A stretch of DNA of 36,885 nucleotides from Asaia bogorensis. Lineage in GTDB: Bacteria; Pseudomonadota; Alphaproteobacteria; Reyranellales; Reyranellaceae. The first letter of the stretch is position 1. The number at the start of each line of letters is the position of its first letter. Both the position numbers and the translations under genes were made by a program. Shown piece by piece: positions 24,075 through 32,176 of the stretch. The stretch is from the NCBI GenBank assembly GCA_945905835.1, contig CAMDQJ010000037.1, positions 1-36,885 on the forward strand, written 5' to 3'. The notes beneath the pieces were generated by a model, which saw only the letters and a list, made by a program, of their open reading frames with translations, had not been told where the DNA came from and searched no databases.

Positions 24075-25667
24075 TTAGCGATCTATCCAGACATCCTCGA
24101 AGCGCCAGTGATTGTAGATCGTGTTGACCGCCAGGTTGAGTCCTTTGACCGCCGGCTGCCAGCAGGTGGCGCCCCAATCGTGCTGGATGACGGGGCGGGC
24201 GGCGTCCTCCTGCAGCGTCTTGTCGATCTGCCAGACCAGCTTCTTGCGCGCCTCGCGGTCGGTCATGCGCGACTGCTGCTCGAACAACTTCTCAAGTTCG
24301 GGATTGCAGTAGTTGGTGTAATTGCGCTCCGAGCCGCAGGCGAAGGTCTCGTAGAACACGACGTCGGGATCGTCGATGCCGATGCCCTGGACGTTCATGC
24401 CGACGCTGTAATCCTTGCGCGCCATGCGATTGTACCAGATTGCTGTCTCGAGAGGCTCGAGTTCGGCCTGGATGAAGACCTGCTTGAGATGGTCGATCAG
24501 GATCACCGCCTGGTCGCGGTAGGTCGGGATGTTGCGGGTCGACAGCTTGATCTTGAGCGGCTTTTCCGCGCTGTAGCCCAGCTCGCGCATGATCTTGCGG
24601 CCTTCCTCGCGGTTCTTGACGATATCGGGCCCGTAGCCCGACACGGTGCTGAGGACATCGGCCGGCATGCCCCACAGGCCTTCCGGCGCCGGCAGCATGG
24701 TGCCGCCGATCTTGTTGGTGTTATGGCCGATGATCGTCACGAACTCCTTGCGGTCGATCGACAGCACCATGGCGCGGCGCACCTTCTCGTTGTCGAACGG
24801 CGGCTTGTCGCGATTAACCAGCAGGTTGGCCTGGGTGTTGGTCGGCAGCATCTCGCAGATCGACTGCGGCGCCTGCTTCTTGATGTCGTCCATCACCGTC
24901 GGTGTGATCTCGGCGGTGAAGGTGAGATCGGCTTTGCCTGAAATGAAGGTCAGCACCGACGTGGCGCGGCTGGGAATGATGGTGAATTCGATGGCGTCGA
25001 GATAGGGGCGGCCCGGCTTCCAGTAGTCGGGATTGCGCACGACCTTGGTCGATTCGTTCTGCTTCAATTCGACGAACTTGAATGGCCCCGTGCCAACCGG
25101 CTTGGTCCGCATCTGCGCCACCGGGATATGGCAGGGATAGACCGGCGACATGCCGCCGGCCAGCATGGTGAGCAGCGACGGCTGTGGCCGGCCGAGATTG
25201 AACGTCACCTCGCGCTCGCCGTTCACCGTCACTTCGTTCAAATTAAAGTACCACGACTTGCGCGGATTCTTGCGCAGCTTGGAATCCTCGCCGCCCTTCA
25301 GCATGTCCCAGGTGCACTTCACGTCGGCGCTGGTGAACGGCTTGCCGTCATGCCACTTCACGCCGTCGCGCAGCTGGAAGGTGAGCTTGGTGCCGTCCTC
25401 ACTCCACTTCCACGAGGTGGCGAGTTCGGGAACGATCGCCTCGGGTGTGTTCTGCTTGGTCTTGGGATCGAAGACGACGAGGTTGTTGTAGACCGACATG
25501 AACGGCATGACCGTCGAGATCGTCGCTTCCTCGTGAATCGAGGCGCTGGGCGGGTTGTCGCGATGGGTGACCTTGAGCGTGCCGCCGGCCTTTTGAGCGA
25601 GGGCGGGCAGACCGCCCACGGCCACCAACAGTGTCGTGAGCAGCGGCATCATCAGCCGGCATTTCAT
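24075..25667 (-). CDS. Peptide/nickel-type ABC substrate-binding protein (SBP_bac_5)
   Basis: A 530-residue periplasmic binding protein with signal peptide MKCRLMMPLLTTLLVAVGGL, cleaved after ALA. The family pattern is clear: TWDMLKGG, RDGVKWHDGKPFTSADVKCT (the classic W.dG.p.ta.Dv motif), EFTIIPSRATSVLTFISGKADLT, and NEKVRRAMVLSIDRKEF. It binds oligopeptides or other large solutes; the ligand is unknown. No permease or ATPase genes adjoin, so it is an orphan. It is divergent from the Bug/TctC-type gene across 49 bases. Confidence 0.93.
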   Translation of the reverse strand: MKCRLMMPLLTTLLVAVGGLPALAQKAGGTLKVTHRDNPPSASIHEEATISTVMPFMSVYNNLVVFDPKTKQNTPEAIVPELATSWKWSEDGTKLTFQLRDGVKWHDGKPFTSADVKCTWDMLKGGEDSKLRKNPRKSWYFNLNEVTVNGEREVTFNLGRPQPSLLTMLAGGMSPVYPCHIPVAQMRTKPVGTGPFKFVELKQNESTKVVRNPDYWKPGRPYLDAIEFTIIPSRATSVLTFISGKADLTFTAEITPTVMDDIKKQAPQSICEMLPTNTQANLLVNRDKPPFDNEKVRRAMVLSIDRKEFVTIIGHNTNKIGGTMLPAPEGLWGMPADVLSTVSGYGPDIVKNREEGRKIMRELGYSAEKPLKIKLSTRNIPTYRDQAVILIDHLKQVFIQAELEPLETAIWYNRMARKDYSVGMNVQGIGIDDPDVVFYETFACGSERNYTNYCNPELEKLFEQQSRMTDREARKKLVWQIDKTLQEDAARPVIQHDWGATCWQPAVKGLNLAVNTIYNHWRFEDVWIDR

Positions 25668-25716
25668 GGCGTTCTCCCCTTATTTTCGGAGGTCACGCTA
25701 CCACCCGGTTGGGCAA

Positions 25717-26688
25717 GTGCGTAGACTCTGGATCGTGCGATTCATATTTTGTCTGCTGGCCGGAATTCTGCAGATCGCGCCGGCCGCGGCGCAGGATTTT
25801 CCGACCAGGCCCATCCACGTTATCTCTCCCTTCGGGCCGGGGACGGCGACCGATACCGTGGCCCGCGTCATCGCGTCGGAGCTGTCGCGGCTGACCGGCC
25901 AGTCGGTCGTGGTCGACAACAAGCCAGGCGCCGAGGGCCAGATCGGCGCCCAGGCCGCCGCTGCGGCCGCACCGGACGGCTACACGATCTTCGTCACCAC
26001 GCAGACGACGCAATCGATCAACCAGCACGTCTACAAGACGCTGCCCTACGATCCGGTGAAGAGCTTCGCGCCGATCAGCGGGCTCTCGGGTGGGGCGCAG
26101 ATGGTCATCGTGCGCAACGATCTGCCGGCGACATCGATCGGCGAGCTGATCGCGCTCGCCCGGGCGCAGCCGGGCAAGCTCACCTTTGGCAGCGGCAACG
26201 GTTCGGCCCGAGGGGCGGCGGAGCTATTCAAGATCATGGCCAAGGTCGACCTGCTCGGCGTGCCGTACAAGACCCAGCCGCAGGTCATCGCCGATCTGCT
26301 GGGTGGCCGCATCGATGTCACCTTCTCCGACTTCACGACCGGCCTGCCGCCGGTCCGCGACGGCCGGGCGCGAGGCCTGGCGGTCACCAGTCTCCAGCGC
26401 TATGCCGGGCTCGAGCAGTTTCCGACGGTGGCCGAGAGTGGTGTGCCCGGCTACGAGTCGCGCCCCTGGAATGCCGCATACGCGCCAGCCGGCACGCCGC
26501 GCCCGATCATCGACAAGCTGAACCGCCTGATCCTCGAGGCGGTGGCATCCGAGGCCTATCGACGGCTGTTGCGCACGACGCTTGCCGTGCCGTTTCCGGG
26601 CTCGCCGGAGGAACTCGCCGACTGGCAGGCGCGCGAGACGGTGAAATGGGGCGAGATCGTCCGGATCGCCGGGATGAAAGAGCCTTAA
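25717..26688 (+). CDS. Bug/TctC-family substrate-binding protein
   Basis: A periplasmic binding protein of the tripartite tricarboxylate transporter type, about 323 residues from GTG at 25717. The start is not certain: a second GTG at 25735 is possible, and the frame is open further up, but antisense to the neighbouring gene. The signal peptide (FIFCLLAGILQIAPAAAQ) is followed by the family opening DFPTRPIHVISPFGPGTATD, and VVDNKPGAEGQIGAQAAA and LTFGSGNGSARGAAELF are typical Bug segments. These proteins bind carboxylates. TctA and TctB membrane genes are absent. Its stop codon shares TTAA (26685-26688) with the convergent MFS gene. Confidence 0.9.
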   Translation: MRRLWIVRFIFCLLAGILQIAPAAAQDFPTRPIHVISPFGPGTATDTVARVIASELSRLTGQSVVVDNKPGAEGQIGAQAAAAAAPDGYTIFVTTQTTQSINQHVYKTLPYDPVKSFAPISGLSGGAQMVIVRNDLPATSIGELIALARAQPGKLTFGSGNGSARGAAELFKIMAKVDLLGVPYKTQPQVIADLLGGRIDVTFSDFTTGLPPVRDGRARGLAVTSLQRYAGLEQFPTVAESGVPGYESRPWNAAYAPAGTPRPIIDKLNRLILEAVASEAYRRLLRTTLAVPFPGSPEELADWQARETVKWGEIVRIAGMKEP

Positions 26689-27866
26689 GGGACAGCGACG
26701 CGGGCGCGCGATGCCGCGATCTGCCAGATGGCGGCAATGGCGACGGTCAGCGCGACCGTGAGGAAAGCTACCTGATAGCTCGCCACGGCGGCGATCAGGC
26801 CGAACAGTGGTGGGCCGATCACGGCGCCAGAGAAGGCCATGGCGATCTGCACACCCGACATGATTGCGACCTGTCCGGGAGGCGCCAGATGGGCGAACTC
26901 GGCCATCGACACGCCATTCCAACTGATGGCGATCGAGCCATAGGCGACGACGACGAGACCGACCAGCCAGAATGGCGCATCGGGCGGCAGCATCGCCGTG
27001 GCCGCGGCGCCGGTCGCCATCAGGATTCCCGTCCAGCCGAGGAGCGCGATGCGTGGCACGCGATCGCCGATGCCGCCCAGCACGAGGCGCACGCCCGTGC
27101 CGGCAATCTGCGAGAGAAAGAGCAGGAAGCCGGCGCGCGCGATGCTCATGCCACAGTGCTGGTAGAGGTAGGTCACGAGATAGAACGAGAAGGTGTGCTG
27201 GCAGCTGACATAGACCAGCGCCGACCAGCCGAGGATGCGGAGCTGGCCGTGGGCCATGACGAAACGAATCGACCGCCAGACGCTGGGTGAGGGGGCGGTG
27301 CGATCGGCCGCGACGTCGAGACCGGGGCGCAGGATCTCGAGCAGCAGGGTGACGAGCACGACCAGGCCGGCCGCCGTGAGCGTGGCGCCGCGCCAGCCCC
27401 ACATCTCGAGCAGGAACGGCAGCAGGGCGCCCGCGAGCGCGAAGCCGAGCGGCACGCCGGTCTGCTTCACCGAGAAGACGAAGCTGAACCATTCGCGCGG
27501 CGTGCGCTGGGCCAGGATGTGCGAGGAGGCGGGATTGACCGGACCCTGCGCCACGCCGATCAGGAAGACGGCAATGACCGTGGCGAAGACGAAGCCCGCG
27601 GCGTTGATCGCAAGCCCCGCCGCCGCCATCAGGAGCGCGCCCTGGCAGACCCGCACCGCGCCAAAGCGCAGGACGGGGCCGGCGCTCGACAGCGCCACCG
27701 CGGCGGCCGTCGCATAGATGATGGCGGTGAAGACGCCGACCAGCTTGGGGTCGATGGCGAGATCGATCGCCACGGCCGGCATCATGACGCCGAGCGACAG
27801 CACCGACAGCGAGACCATCGCCTGCACGGTCAGCATCGTGGCGACAGCGATGGCGGCCTGTTTCAT
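26685..27866 (-). CDS. MFS transporter
   Basis: A 393-residue, 12-helix major facilitator protein. Hydrophobic helices alternate through the length; the loop RFGAVRVCQGALL after helix 2 matches the MFS loop region, and GVPLGFALAGALLPFL and GVQIAMAFSGAVIGPPLFGL are helix-packing segments. It is the last gene of the acyl-CoA operon, starting 25 bases after the CoA-ester lyase stop, so it may import the substrate acid or export a product. Its stop overlaps that of the Bug-type gene on the other strand. Confidence 0.92.
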   Translation of the reverse strand: MKQAAIAVATMLTVQAMVSLSVLSLGVMMPAVAIDLAIDPKLVGVFTAIIYATAAAVALSSAGPVLRFGAVRVCQGALLMAAAGLAINAAGFVFATVIAVFLIGVAQGPVNPASSHILAQRTPREWFSFVFSVKQTGVPLGFALAGALLPFLLEMWGWRGATLTAAGLVVLVTLLLEILRPGLDVAADRTAPSPSVWRSIRFVMAHGQLRILGWSALVYVSCQHTFSFYLVTYLYQHCGMSIARAGFLLFLSQIAGTGVRLVLGGIGDRVPRIALLGWTGILMATGAAATAMLPPDAPFWLVGLVVVAYGSIAISWNGVSMAEFAHLAPPGQVAIMSGVQIAMAFSGAVIGPPLFGLIAAVASYQVAFLTVALTVAIAAIWQIAASRARVAVP

Positions 27867-27891
27867 GCGTTGTCGCTCCGCCGCGCCGGCG

Positions 27892-28806
27892 TCACAGCCC
27901 GTACAGGTCGGCCTTGTTCAGGATGGTGTTGCGCAGGATGCGGATCGAGGCGACGTCGACCATGTTGCCCTCGACCTGAATGGCGCCCAGTCCCTTCGCC
28001 TCGGCCTCGGCATAGGCCTTTTCGAGTTTTCTGGCGCGGGCGATGTCCTCGGGCTTGGGTGAATAGATCTCCAACGCCGGGTCGATCTGGGCGGGATGGA
28101 TTGCCCATTTGCCGACGCAGCCCAGAATCATCGAGCGCCGGCATTCCTCGCGATAGGCATCGGGATTCTTGAAATCGGCGAAGGGGCCGTCGACCGGGTC
28201 GATGCCGGCGGCGCGGCAGGCCATGACCAGGCGGAAGCGGGCATAGTGCCAGACGTCGCCGGGATAGCCGTCGGAAGCGCCGACGTTCTTGTTGGTGACG
28301 CCCATCGAGGCCGAGAAGTCGCCCATGCCGAAGACCAGGCATTCCAGGCGCGGCGTGCACTTGGCGATGGCGTCGACATTCTGCATGCCCTCGACCTCCT
28401 CGATCAGGGCTTCGAGGCCGATGCGGCGGGTGAGCTTCAGCTTCTTCTCGAGCTGGTGCAGCAGCTTGTCGGCGAACAGCACGTCGGCCGGCGTCATGAC
28501 CTTGGTCATCATGATGGTGTCGAGATGGTCGCCCGCGCCCTCGACGACCTCGATGATGTCCTCGAAGGCATACTCGGTGGTGAGGTCGTTGATGCGCACG
28601 CATCGCGTCTTGCCGGTCCAGTTGAGCGTCTTCAGCGCCTGGACGATCTTCTTGCGCGCCTCGCGCTTCTGGCTGGGGGCGACGGCGTCCTCAAGATCAA
28701 GGAAGACATGGTCGGCCTTTGATTCGGAGGCTTTCTGCATCATCTTCTCGCTGGAACCGGGCGTGGAAAGCTGGACGCGGCGGCGGCGGGTGGGGCGGTC
28801 GGTCAT
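27892..28806 (-). CDS. HpcH/HpaI (CitE-like) CoA-ester lyase
   Basis: A 304-residue TIM-barrel lyase of the malyl-CoA/citramalyl-CoA/CitE-like group. Features: RRRVQLSTPGSSEKMMQKA (start typical of Mcl/CitE-like enzymes), VFLDLEDAV with the metal-binding acidic residues, the IGLEALIEEVEGMQNVDAIA region with the second Glu, LVFGMGDFSASMG, KWAIHPAQI, and the end GNMVDVASIRI. It cleaves a 3-hydroxy-acyl-CoA such as malyl-, beta-methylmalyl- or citramalyl-CoA into acetyl- or propionyl-CoA plus glyoxylate or pyruvate. ATG at 28806 with GGAG upstream; the longer frame runs into the CoA-transferase gene. The operon context agrees. Confidence 0.92.
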   Translation of the reverse strand: MTDRPTRRRRVQLSTPGSSEKMMQKASESKADHVFLDLEDAVAPSQKREARKKIVQALKTLNWTGKTRCVRINDLTTEYAFEDIIEVVEGAGDHLDTIMMTKVMTPADVLFADKLLHQLEKKLKLTRRIGLEALIEEVEGMQNVDAIAKCTPRLECLVFGMGDFSASMGVTNKNVGASDGYPGDVWHYARFRLVMACRAAGIDPVDGPFADFKNPDAYREECRRSMILGCVGKWAIHPAQIDPALEIYSPKPEDIARARKLEKAYAEAEAKGLGAIQVEGNMVDVASIRILRNTILNKADLYGL

Positions 28807-28816
28807 GTCTGTCTCC

Positions 28817-30043
28817 TCAAGCGACGATCTTTTCAGCCTTGAGACGGGCAATTTCCGCGCCGCCGAGGCCAAGGGAAGCGAGATATTTTTCGGTATGCTC
28901 GCCGAGCAACGGCGCGCGATGGCGCACGCGGCCCGGCGTTTCGGTCATCTTCACGGCGACGCCGGCGATCTGGACCTCATGGTCGAGACCGGGATGCGAC
29001 ACCCAGGGCAGCATGTCGCGCGCCTTAAAATGCGGGTCGGCCACGATGTCACGCACGTTGTAGACCGGCGAGAAAGGCACCTGGCCGCCGAGATATTCCA
29101 GCAATTCGTGCTTGGTCCGCTGGCGCGTGAAGTCCGAGACGGCGGCGACGATCACGTCCTGGTTGGCGCGGCGGTCCTGCACGGTGATGAAGCGCGGGTC
29201 GGTCGCCATCTCGGGCTTGCCGATCAGGCGGCAGAGGATGGGGAAATGGGTGTCGGCGTGCGCGGCGATGGTGACGAAGCCATCCTTGGCCGGAAACATG
29301 CCGAAGGGGCAGAGCAGAGGATGGTGATTGCCCTCCGGCACCGGCAGCGAGCCGAGATAGGAATGCTGGTGCATGACGCGCTCGCAGAGCGCCAGAATGG
29401 CGTCGACCATGCCGACATCGACGAACTGGCCCTTGCCGGTCTTGTGGGCACGGAAGATGGCCGAGACGATGCCGAAGGCACAGGTGATGGCGGGCACGAG
29501 GTCGCCGACGCCGGGGCCGACCTTCATCGGCGTGTCCTTGTCCGGTCCGGTGATCGCCATGATGCCGCCCATGGCCTGGGAAATGACGTCGTAGGCGGGC
29601 CAGTCGGAATAGGGGCTCTTGCCGGTGCGCGCGTCGCCGAAACCGCGGAGGGTGGCGTAGACGAGCTTCGGATTGCGCTCATGCAGTGCCTCGTAGGAGA
29701 GGCCGAGCCGGTCCATGACACCGCCGCGGTAGTTCTCGACCACGGCGTCGGCGTTATCGCAAAGCTTCATCACAAGGTCGCGGCCCTCGGGTCGCTTGAG
29801 GTCGATGGCGATGGAGTGCTTGTTGCGGTTGACCGAGGCGAAGTAACCGCCGAAGGCACGGAGTCTGTCGTCGACGTGGTAGGGTCCGATGATGCGCGTA
29901 TGGTCGCCGTCGAGCGGCTCGACCTTGATGATCTCCGCACCCTGGTCGGCCAGCAGCATGGTGCAGTAGGGGCCCGCCAGCATCTGTGTCAGGTCGACGA
30001 TGCGAACCCCGTCGAGCGCTCCGTCGGGCGCCTTGTCGCTCAC
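28817..30043 (-). CDS. CaiB/BaiF (class III) CoA-transferase
   Basis: A 408-residue class III CoA-transferase that moves CoA between carboxylates. The N-terminal VRIVDLTQMLAGPYCTMLLA and ADQGAEIIKVEPLDGDHTR are family signatures. NRNKHSIAIDLKRPEGRDL and VVENYRGGVMDRLGL follow, and the presumed catalytic Asp is in WPAYDVISQAMGG (about residue 152). The start is GTG at 30043, overlapping the MaoC stop (GTGA). In the operon it is the likely activating step. Which donor (succinyl-CoA or other) is unknown. Confidence 0.94.
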   Translation of the reverse strand: MSDKAPDGALDGVRIVDLTQMLAGPYCTMLLADQGAEIIKVEPLDGDHTRIIGPYHVDDRLRAFGGYFASVNRNKHSIAIDLKRPEGRDLVMKLCDNADAVVENYRGGVMDRLGLSYEALHERNPKLVYATLRGFGDARTGKSPYSDWPAYDVISQAMGGIMAITGPDKDTPMKVGPGVGDLVPAITCAFGIVSAIFRAHKTGKGQFVDVGMVDAILALCERVMHQHSYLGSLPVPEGNHHPLLCPFGMFPAKDGFVTIAAHADTHFPILCRLIGKPEMATDPRFITVQDRRANQDVIVAAVSDFTRQRTKHELLEYLGGQVPFSPVYNVRDIVADPHFKARDMLPWVSHPGLDHEVQIAGVAVKMTETPGRVRHRAPLLGEHTEKYLASLGLGGAEIARLKAEKIVA

Positions 30044-30519
30044 TTATCCGCCCAGTGACTGCGCCGCTTGATGAGCACGATGCGCTCGCCTTCGAAGACG
30101 TGCTTGTCGTCCTGGTTCACGCCGTAATGCTTGAAACGCACGATGCCGGCATCGGGCTTGTCGGAATCCTTCTTCTCCAGCACCTCGGAGTAGCAATAGA
30201 GTGTGTCGCCGTGAAACACCGGCGACTTCAGTCGGATCTTGTCGAGGCCGAGCTCCATCAGCGCGTTTTCGGCGGTGTCCTCGGCGGCAAGGCCGATGCA
30301 CATCGAGATGGTGACACCGCCGAAGCCAAGCCGCTTGCCCCACGGGCTCGACTTCATCAGGTGCTCGTTGAAATGGCCTTCGGCCGTATTCATCGTGACG
30401 TTGGTGATCCAGACCTGCTCGAGCGGCTCCACCGTCTTGCCGCGCGCATGTTTCAGCACTTCACCAACCTTGAAGTCCTCGAAGTAGTTGTTCTTCCCGG
30501 TCAGGGCGGAAACCTTCAT
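30040..30519 (-). CDS. MaoC-family enoyl-CoA hydratase
   Basis: A 159-residue hot-dog-fold hydratase. Visible parts are NNYFEDFKVGEVLKHARGKT, NTAEGHFNEHLMKSSPWGKR (the hydratase segment; the usual Asp/His pair is represented by HFNEH), GFGGVTISMCIGLAAED and LKSPVFHGDTLYCYSEVLEK with the PV..GDTL motif. It adds water to an enoyl-CoA, such as mesaconyl-CoA-like substrates. Its ATG overlaps the dehydrogenase stop by one base (TGATG), and its own stop overlaps the CoA-transferase GTG start. A second, different MaoC gene in the same operon probably handles another step. Confidence 0.9.
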   Translation of the reverse strand: MKVSALTGKNNYFEDFKVGEVLKHARGKTVEPLEQVWITNVTMNTAEGHFNEHLMKSSPWGKRLGFGGVTISMCIGLAAEDTAENALMELGLDKIRLKSPVFHGDTLYCYSEVLEKKDSDKPDAGIVRFKHYGVNQDDKHVFEGERIVLIKRRSHWADK

Positions 30520-31679
30520 CAATTTCTCCCGCGGCCGAGCAGGCGGTCGGAGATAATGCGCTTCTGAATCTCCGAGGTGCCTTCGAAGATCTTGGTCAGG
30601 CGCGCGTCGCGCCAGTGACGCTCGACAGCATGCAGCGTGGTGTAACCGGCACCGCCATGGATCTGCAGGCCCTCGCTGCAGACGCGTTCGGCCATCTCGG
30701 AGGCGAAGAGCTTGGCCATCGAGGCTTCCTTGTCGCAGCGCTGGCCGGTGTCGATCTGCTCGCAGACGAAGTAGTTGAGCTGGCGTGCCGCCTCGATCTG
30801 CGTCGCCATGTCGGCGATCTTGAAGCGGATCGCCTGGAACTCCGAGATCGACTGGCCGAACTGCCGGCGCTCGCCGGCATAGCGGATCGAATCGTCCAGG
30901 GCGCCCTGGGCAAGACCGATGGCGCGGGCCGCCGTGTGGGCGCGCGCGGTTTCGAGACCGGCCGTGGCGTAATAGAAGGCCTGGCCTTCCTCGCCGATCA
31001 TGTCCTCGGCCTTGACCCGGCAATTGTCGAAGGCGAGTTCCCAGGTCTTCCAGCCGAAATAGCCGATCTTGGGAATGGGCGAGCCGCTGCAGCCCGGCAT
31101 CAGCTCGCCGCGCTTCTTCTCGACGAAGAACATTGAGAGGCCGAGATGGCGCTTGCCCGGCGGCGCATCTGAAGTGCGTGCGATGATGATCATGAAATCG
31201 GCGCCGTCGGCAAAGGTGCACCAGTATTTGTTGCCGGTGATCAGGTAGCTGTCGCCATCCTTCTTGGCGCGGCAGGAGATGTTGGAGATGTCGGAGCCGG
31301 CGTTGGGTTCCGACATGGAGAAGGCGCCCAGAAACTCGCCCTTGGCCATGCGCGGCAGGTAACGCTTGCGCTGCTCCTCGCTCATCATGTGCGAGCCGAT
31401 CAGCAAATTGCCGCGCGCGATGATCGAAGCGACGCTCATCCAGCCGCGCGACAGTTCCTCGGTGACAATGCAGTATTCCGAGCAGCCGAGACCCAGGCCG
31501 CCGTAGGTCTCCGGAATCAGGATGCCGAAGTATCCGAGCTCCGCCATCTTATCGCGCAGGTCCATCGGAATGTCGCCCTTCTCGGGGTCGAGCTTGTTGG
31601 CGACGGGCAGCACCTCGTTCAGGGTGAACTCGCGCGCCTGCTCCTGGATCATGCGGCGTTCTTCGGTGAGAAAAGTCAT
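30519..31679 (-). CDS. Acyl-CoA dehydrogenase
   Basis: A 386-residue FAD-dependent acyl-CoA dehydrogenase. The catalytic Glu is at about 366 in KIFEGTSEIQKR; GILIPETYGGLGLGCSEYCI, FSMSEPNAGSDISN and YLITGNKYWCTFADGADF are standard FAD and substrate segments, and QIHGGAGYT is the C-terminal signature. It oxidises an acyl-CoA to the enoyl-CoA, delivering electrons to ETF (not encoded here). ATG at 31679; the upstream open frame is the overlapping MaoC gene in another frame. It sits between two MaoC hydratases, so it makes their substrate or acts beside them. Confidence 0.94.
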   Translation of the reverse strand: MTFLTEERRMIQEQAREFTLNEVLPVANKLDPEKGDIPMDLRDKMAELGYFGILIPETYGGLGLGCSEYCIVTEELSRGWMSVASIIARGNLLIGSHMMSEEQRKRYLPRMAKGEFLGAFSMSEPNAGSDISNISCRAKKDGDSYLITGNKYWCTFADGADFMIIIARTSDAPPGKRHLGLSMFFVEKKRGELMPGCSGSPIPKIGYFGWKTWELAFDNCRVKAEDMIGEEGQAFYYATAGLETARAHTAARAIGLAQGALDDSIRYAGERRQFGQSISEFQAIRFKIADMATQIEAARQLNYFVCEQIDTGQRCDKEASMAKLFASEMAERVCSEGLQIHGGAGYTTLHAVERHWRDARLTKIFEGTSEIQKRIISDRLLGRGRN

Positions 31680-31680
31680 T

Positions 31681-32166
31681 TCATGGATTCCTGAGACGCA
31701 CGAGGTTGGTACGCTTGAAGTCGATGGCGAGTTCGTCGCGCTGGTTGAAGCCCCTGGTGTGCCAGGTGACGATGCCGAACCCCTTGTGCGAGTCCGAGAC
31801 ACGCCGGTCGAGCACCACCGATTCGGCGCGCAGCGAATCGTTGGGGTAGACGGGTTGGTGGAAGGTGAGCTCGTTGACGCCAAGGAACGGGCCGCCGCCT
31901 TCGCTCAGATCCTCGACCGTCATGCCGAACACCGTCGTGAATACGAGCATCGGGTTGGCGACCAGGCCGGGATGGCCGTGGGCGCGGGCATAGGCAGCGT
32001 TGAAGTAGTGCGGATTGAAGTGAAGCGTCAGGGTCGAGAAGAGGGTGCTCTCCGACTCGGTGATGGTGCGGCCCCAGTGATGCTGGAAGACGCGCCCCGG
32101 CTCGAAGTCCTCGTAGCGATTGCCTTTGGGAACGAGGCGGGAGCGTGTCCTGAAATCGTCTGACAT
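31681..32166 (-). CDS. MaoC-family dehydratase (second)
   Basis: A 161-residue hot-dog-fold protein: NRYEDFEPGRVFQHHWGRTI, ITESESTLFSTLTLHFNPHY (the N.HY form of the hydratase segment), FHQPVYPNDSLRAESVVLDR with a PN rather than GD turn, and GIVTWHTRGFNQRDELAIDF. The arrangement and the GIVTW.TRG.NQ end recall itaconyl-CoA hydratase-like proteins, which is recognition from memory, not an alignment. One base separates it from the dehydrogenase start and ten from the MmgE/PrpD stop, so all are one transcript. Confidence 0.88.
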   Translation of the reverse strand: MSDDFRTRSRLVPKGNRYEDFEPGRVFQHHWGRTITESESTLFSTLTLHFNPHYFNAAYARAHGHPGLVANPMLVFTTVFGMTVEDLSEGGGPFLGVNELTFHQPVYPNDSLRAESVVLDRRVSDSHKGFGIVTWHTRGFNQRDELAIDFKRTNLVRLRNP

Positions 32167-32176
32167 TCGCTCTCCG

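Noticed and set aside
26685..26688. Shared TTAA stop of convergent genes as a regulatory feature
   Set aside because: TTAA is palindromic and commonly serves as the stop of two convergent genes in compact genomes; nothing more is implied.
26224..27492. 422-codon minus-strand open frame spanning the Bug-type and MFS genes
   Set aside because: It is an alternative frame of the MFS gene plus antisense of the binding protein; very Arg/His-rich, no domain.
28289..30058. 589-codon plus-strand open frame, the longest in the window
   Set aside because: It lies antisense to the CoA-ester lyase and CoA-transferase genes, both of which have full motif sets; the translation is Arg/His/Gly-rich with no recognisable domain, as expected of a shadow frame in high-GC DNA.
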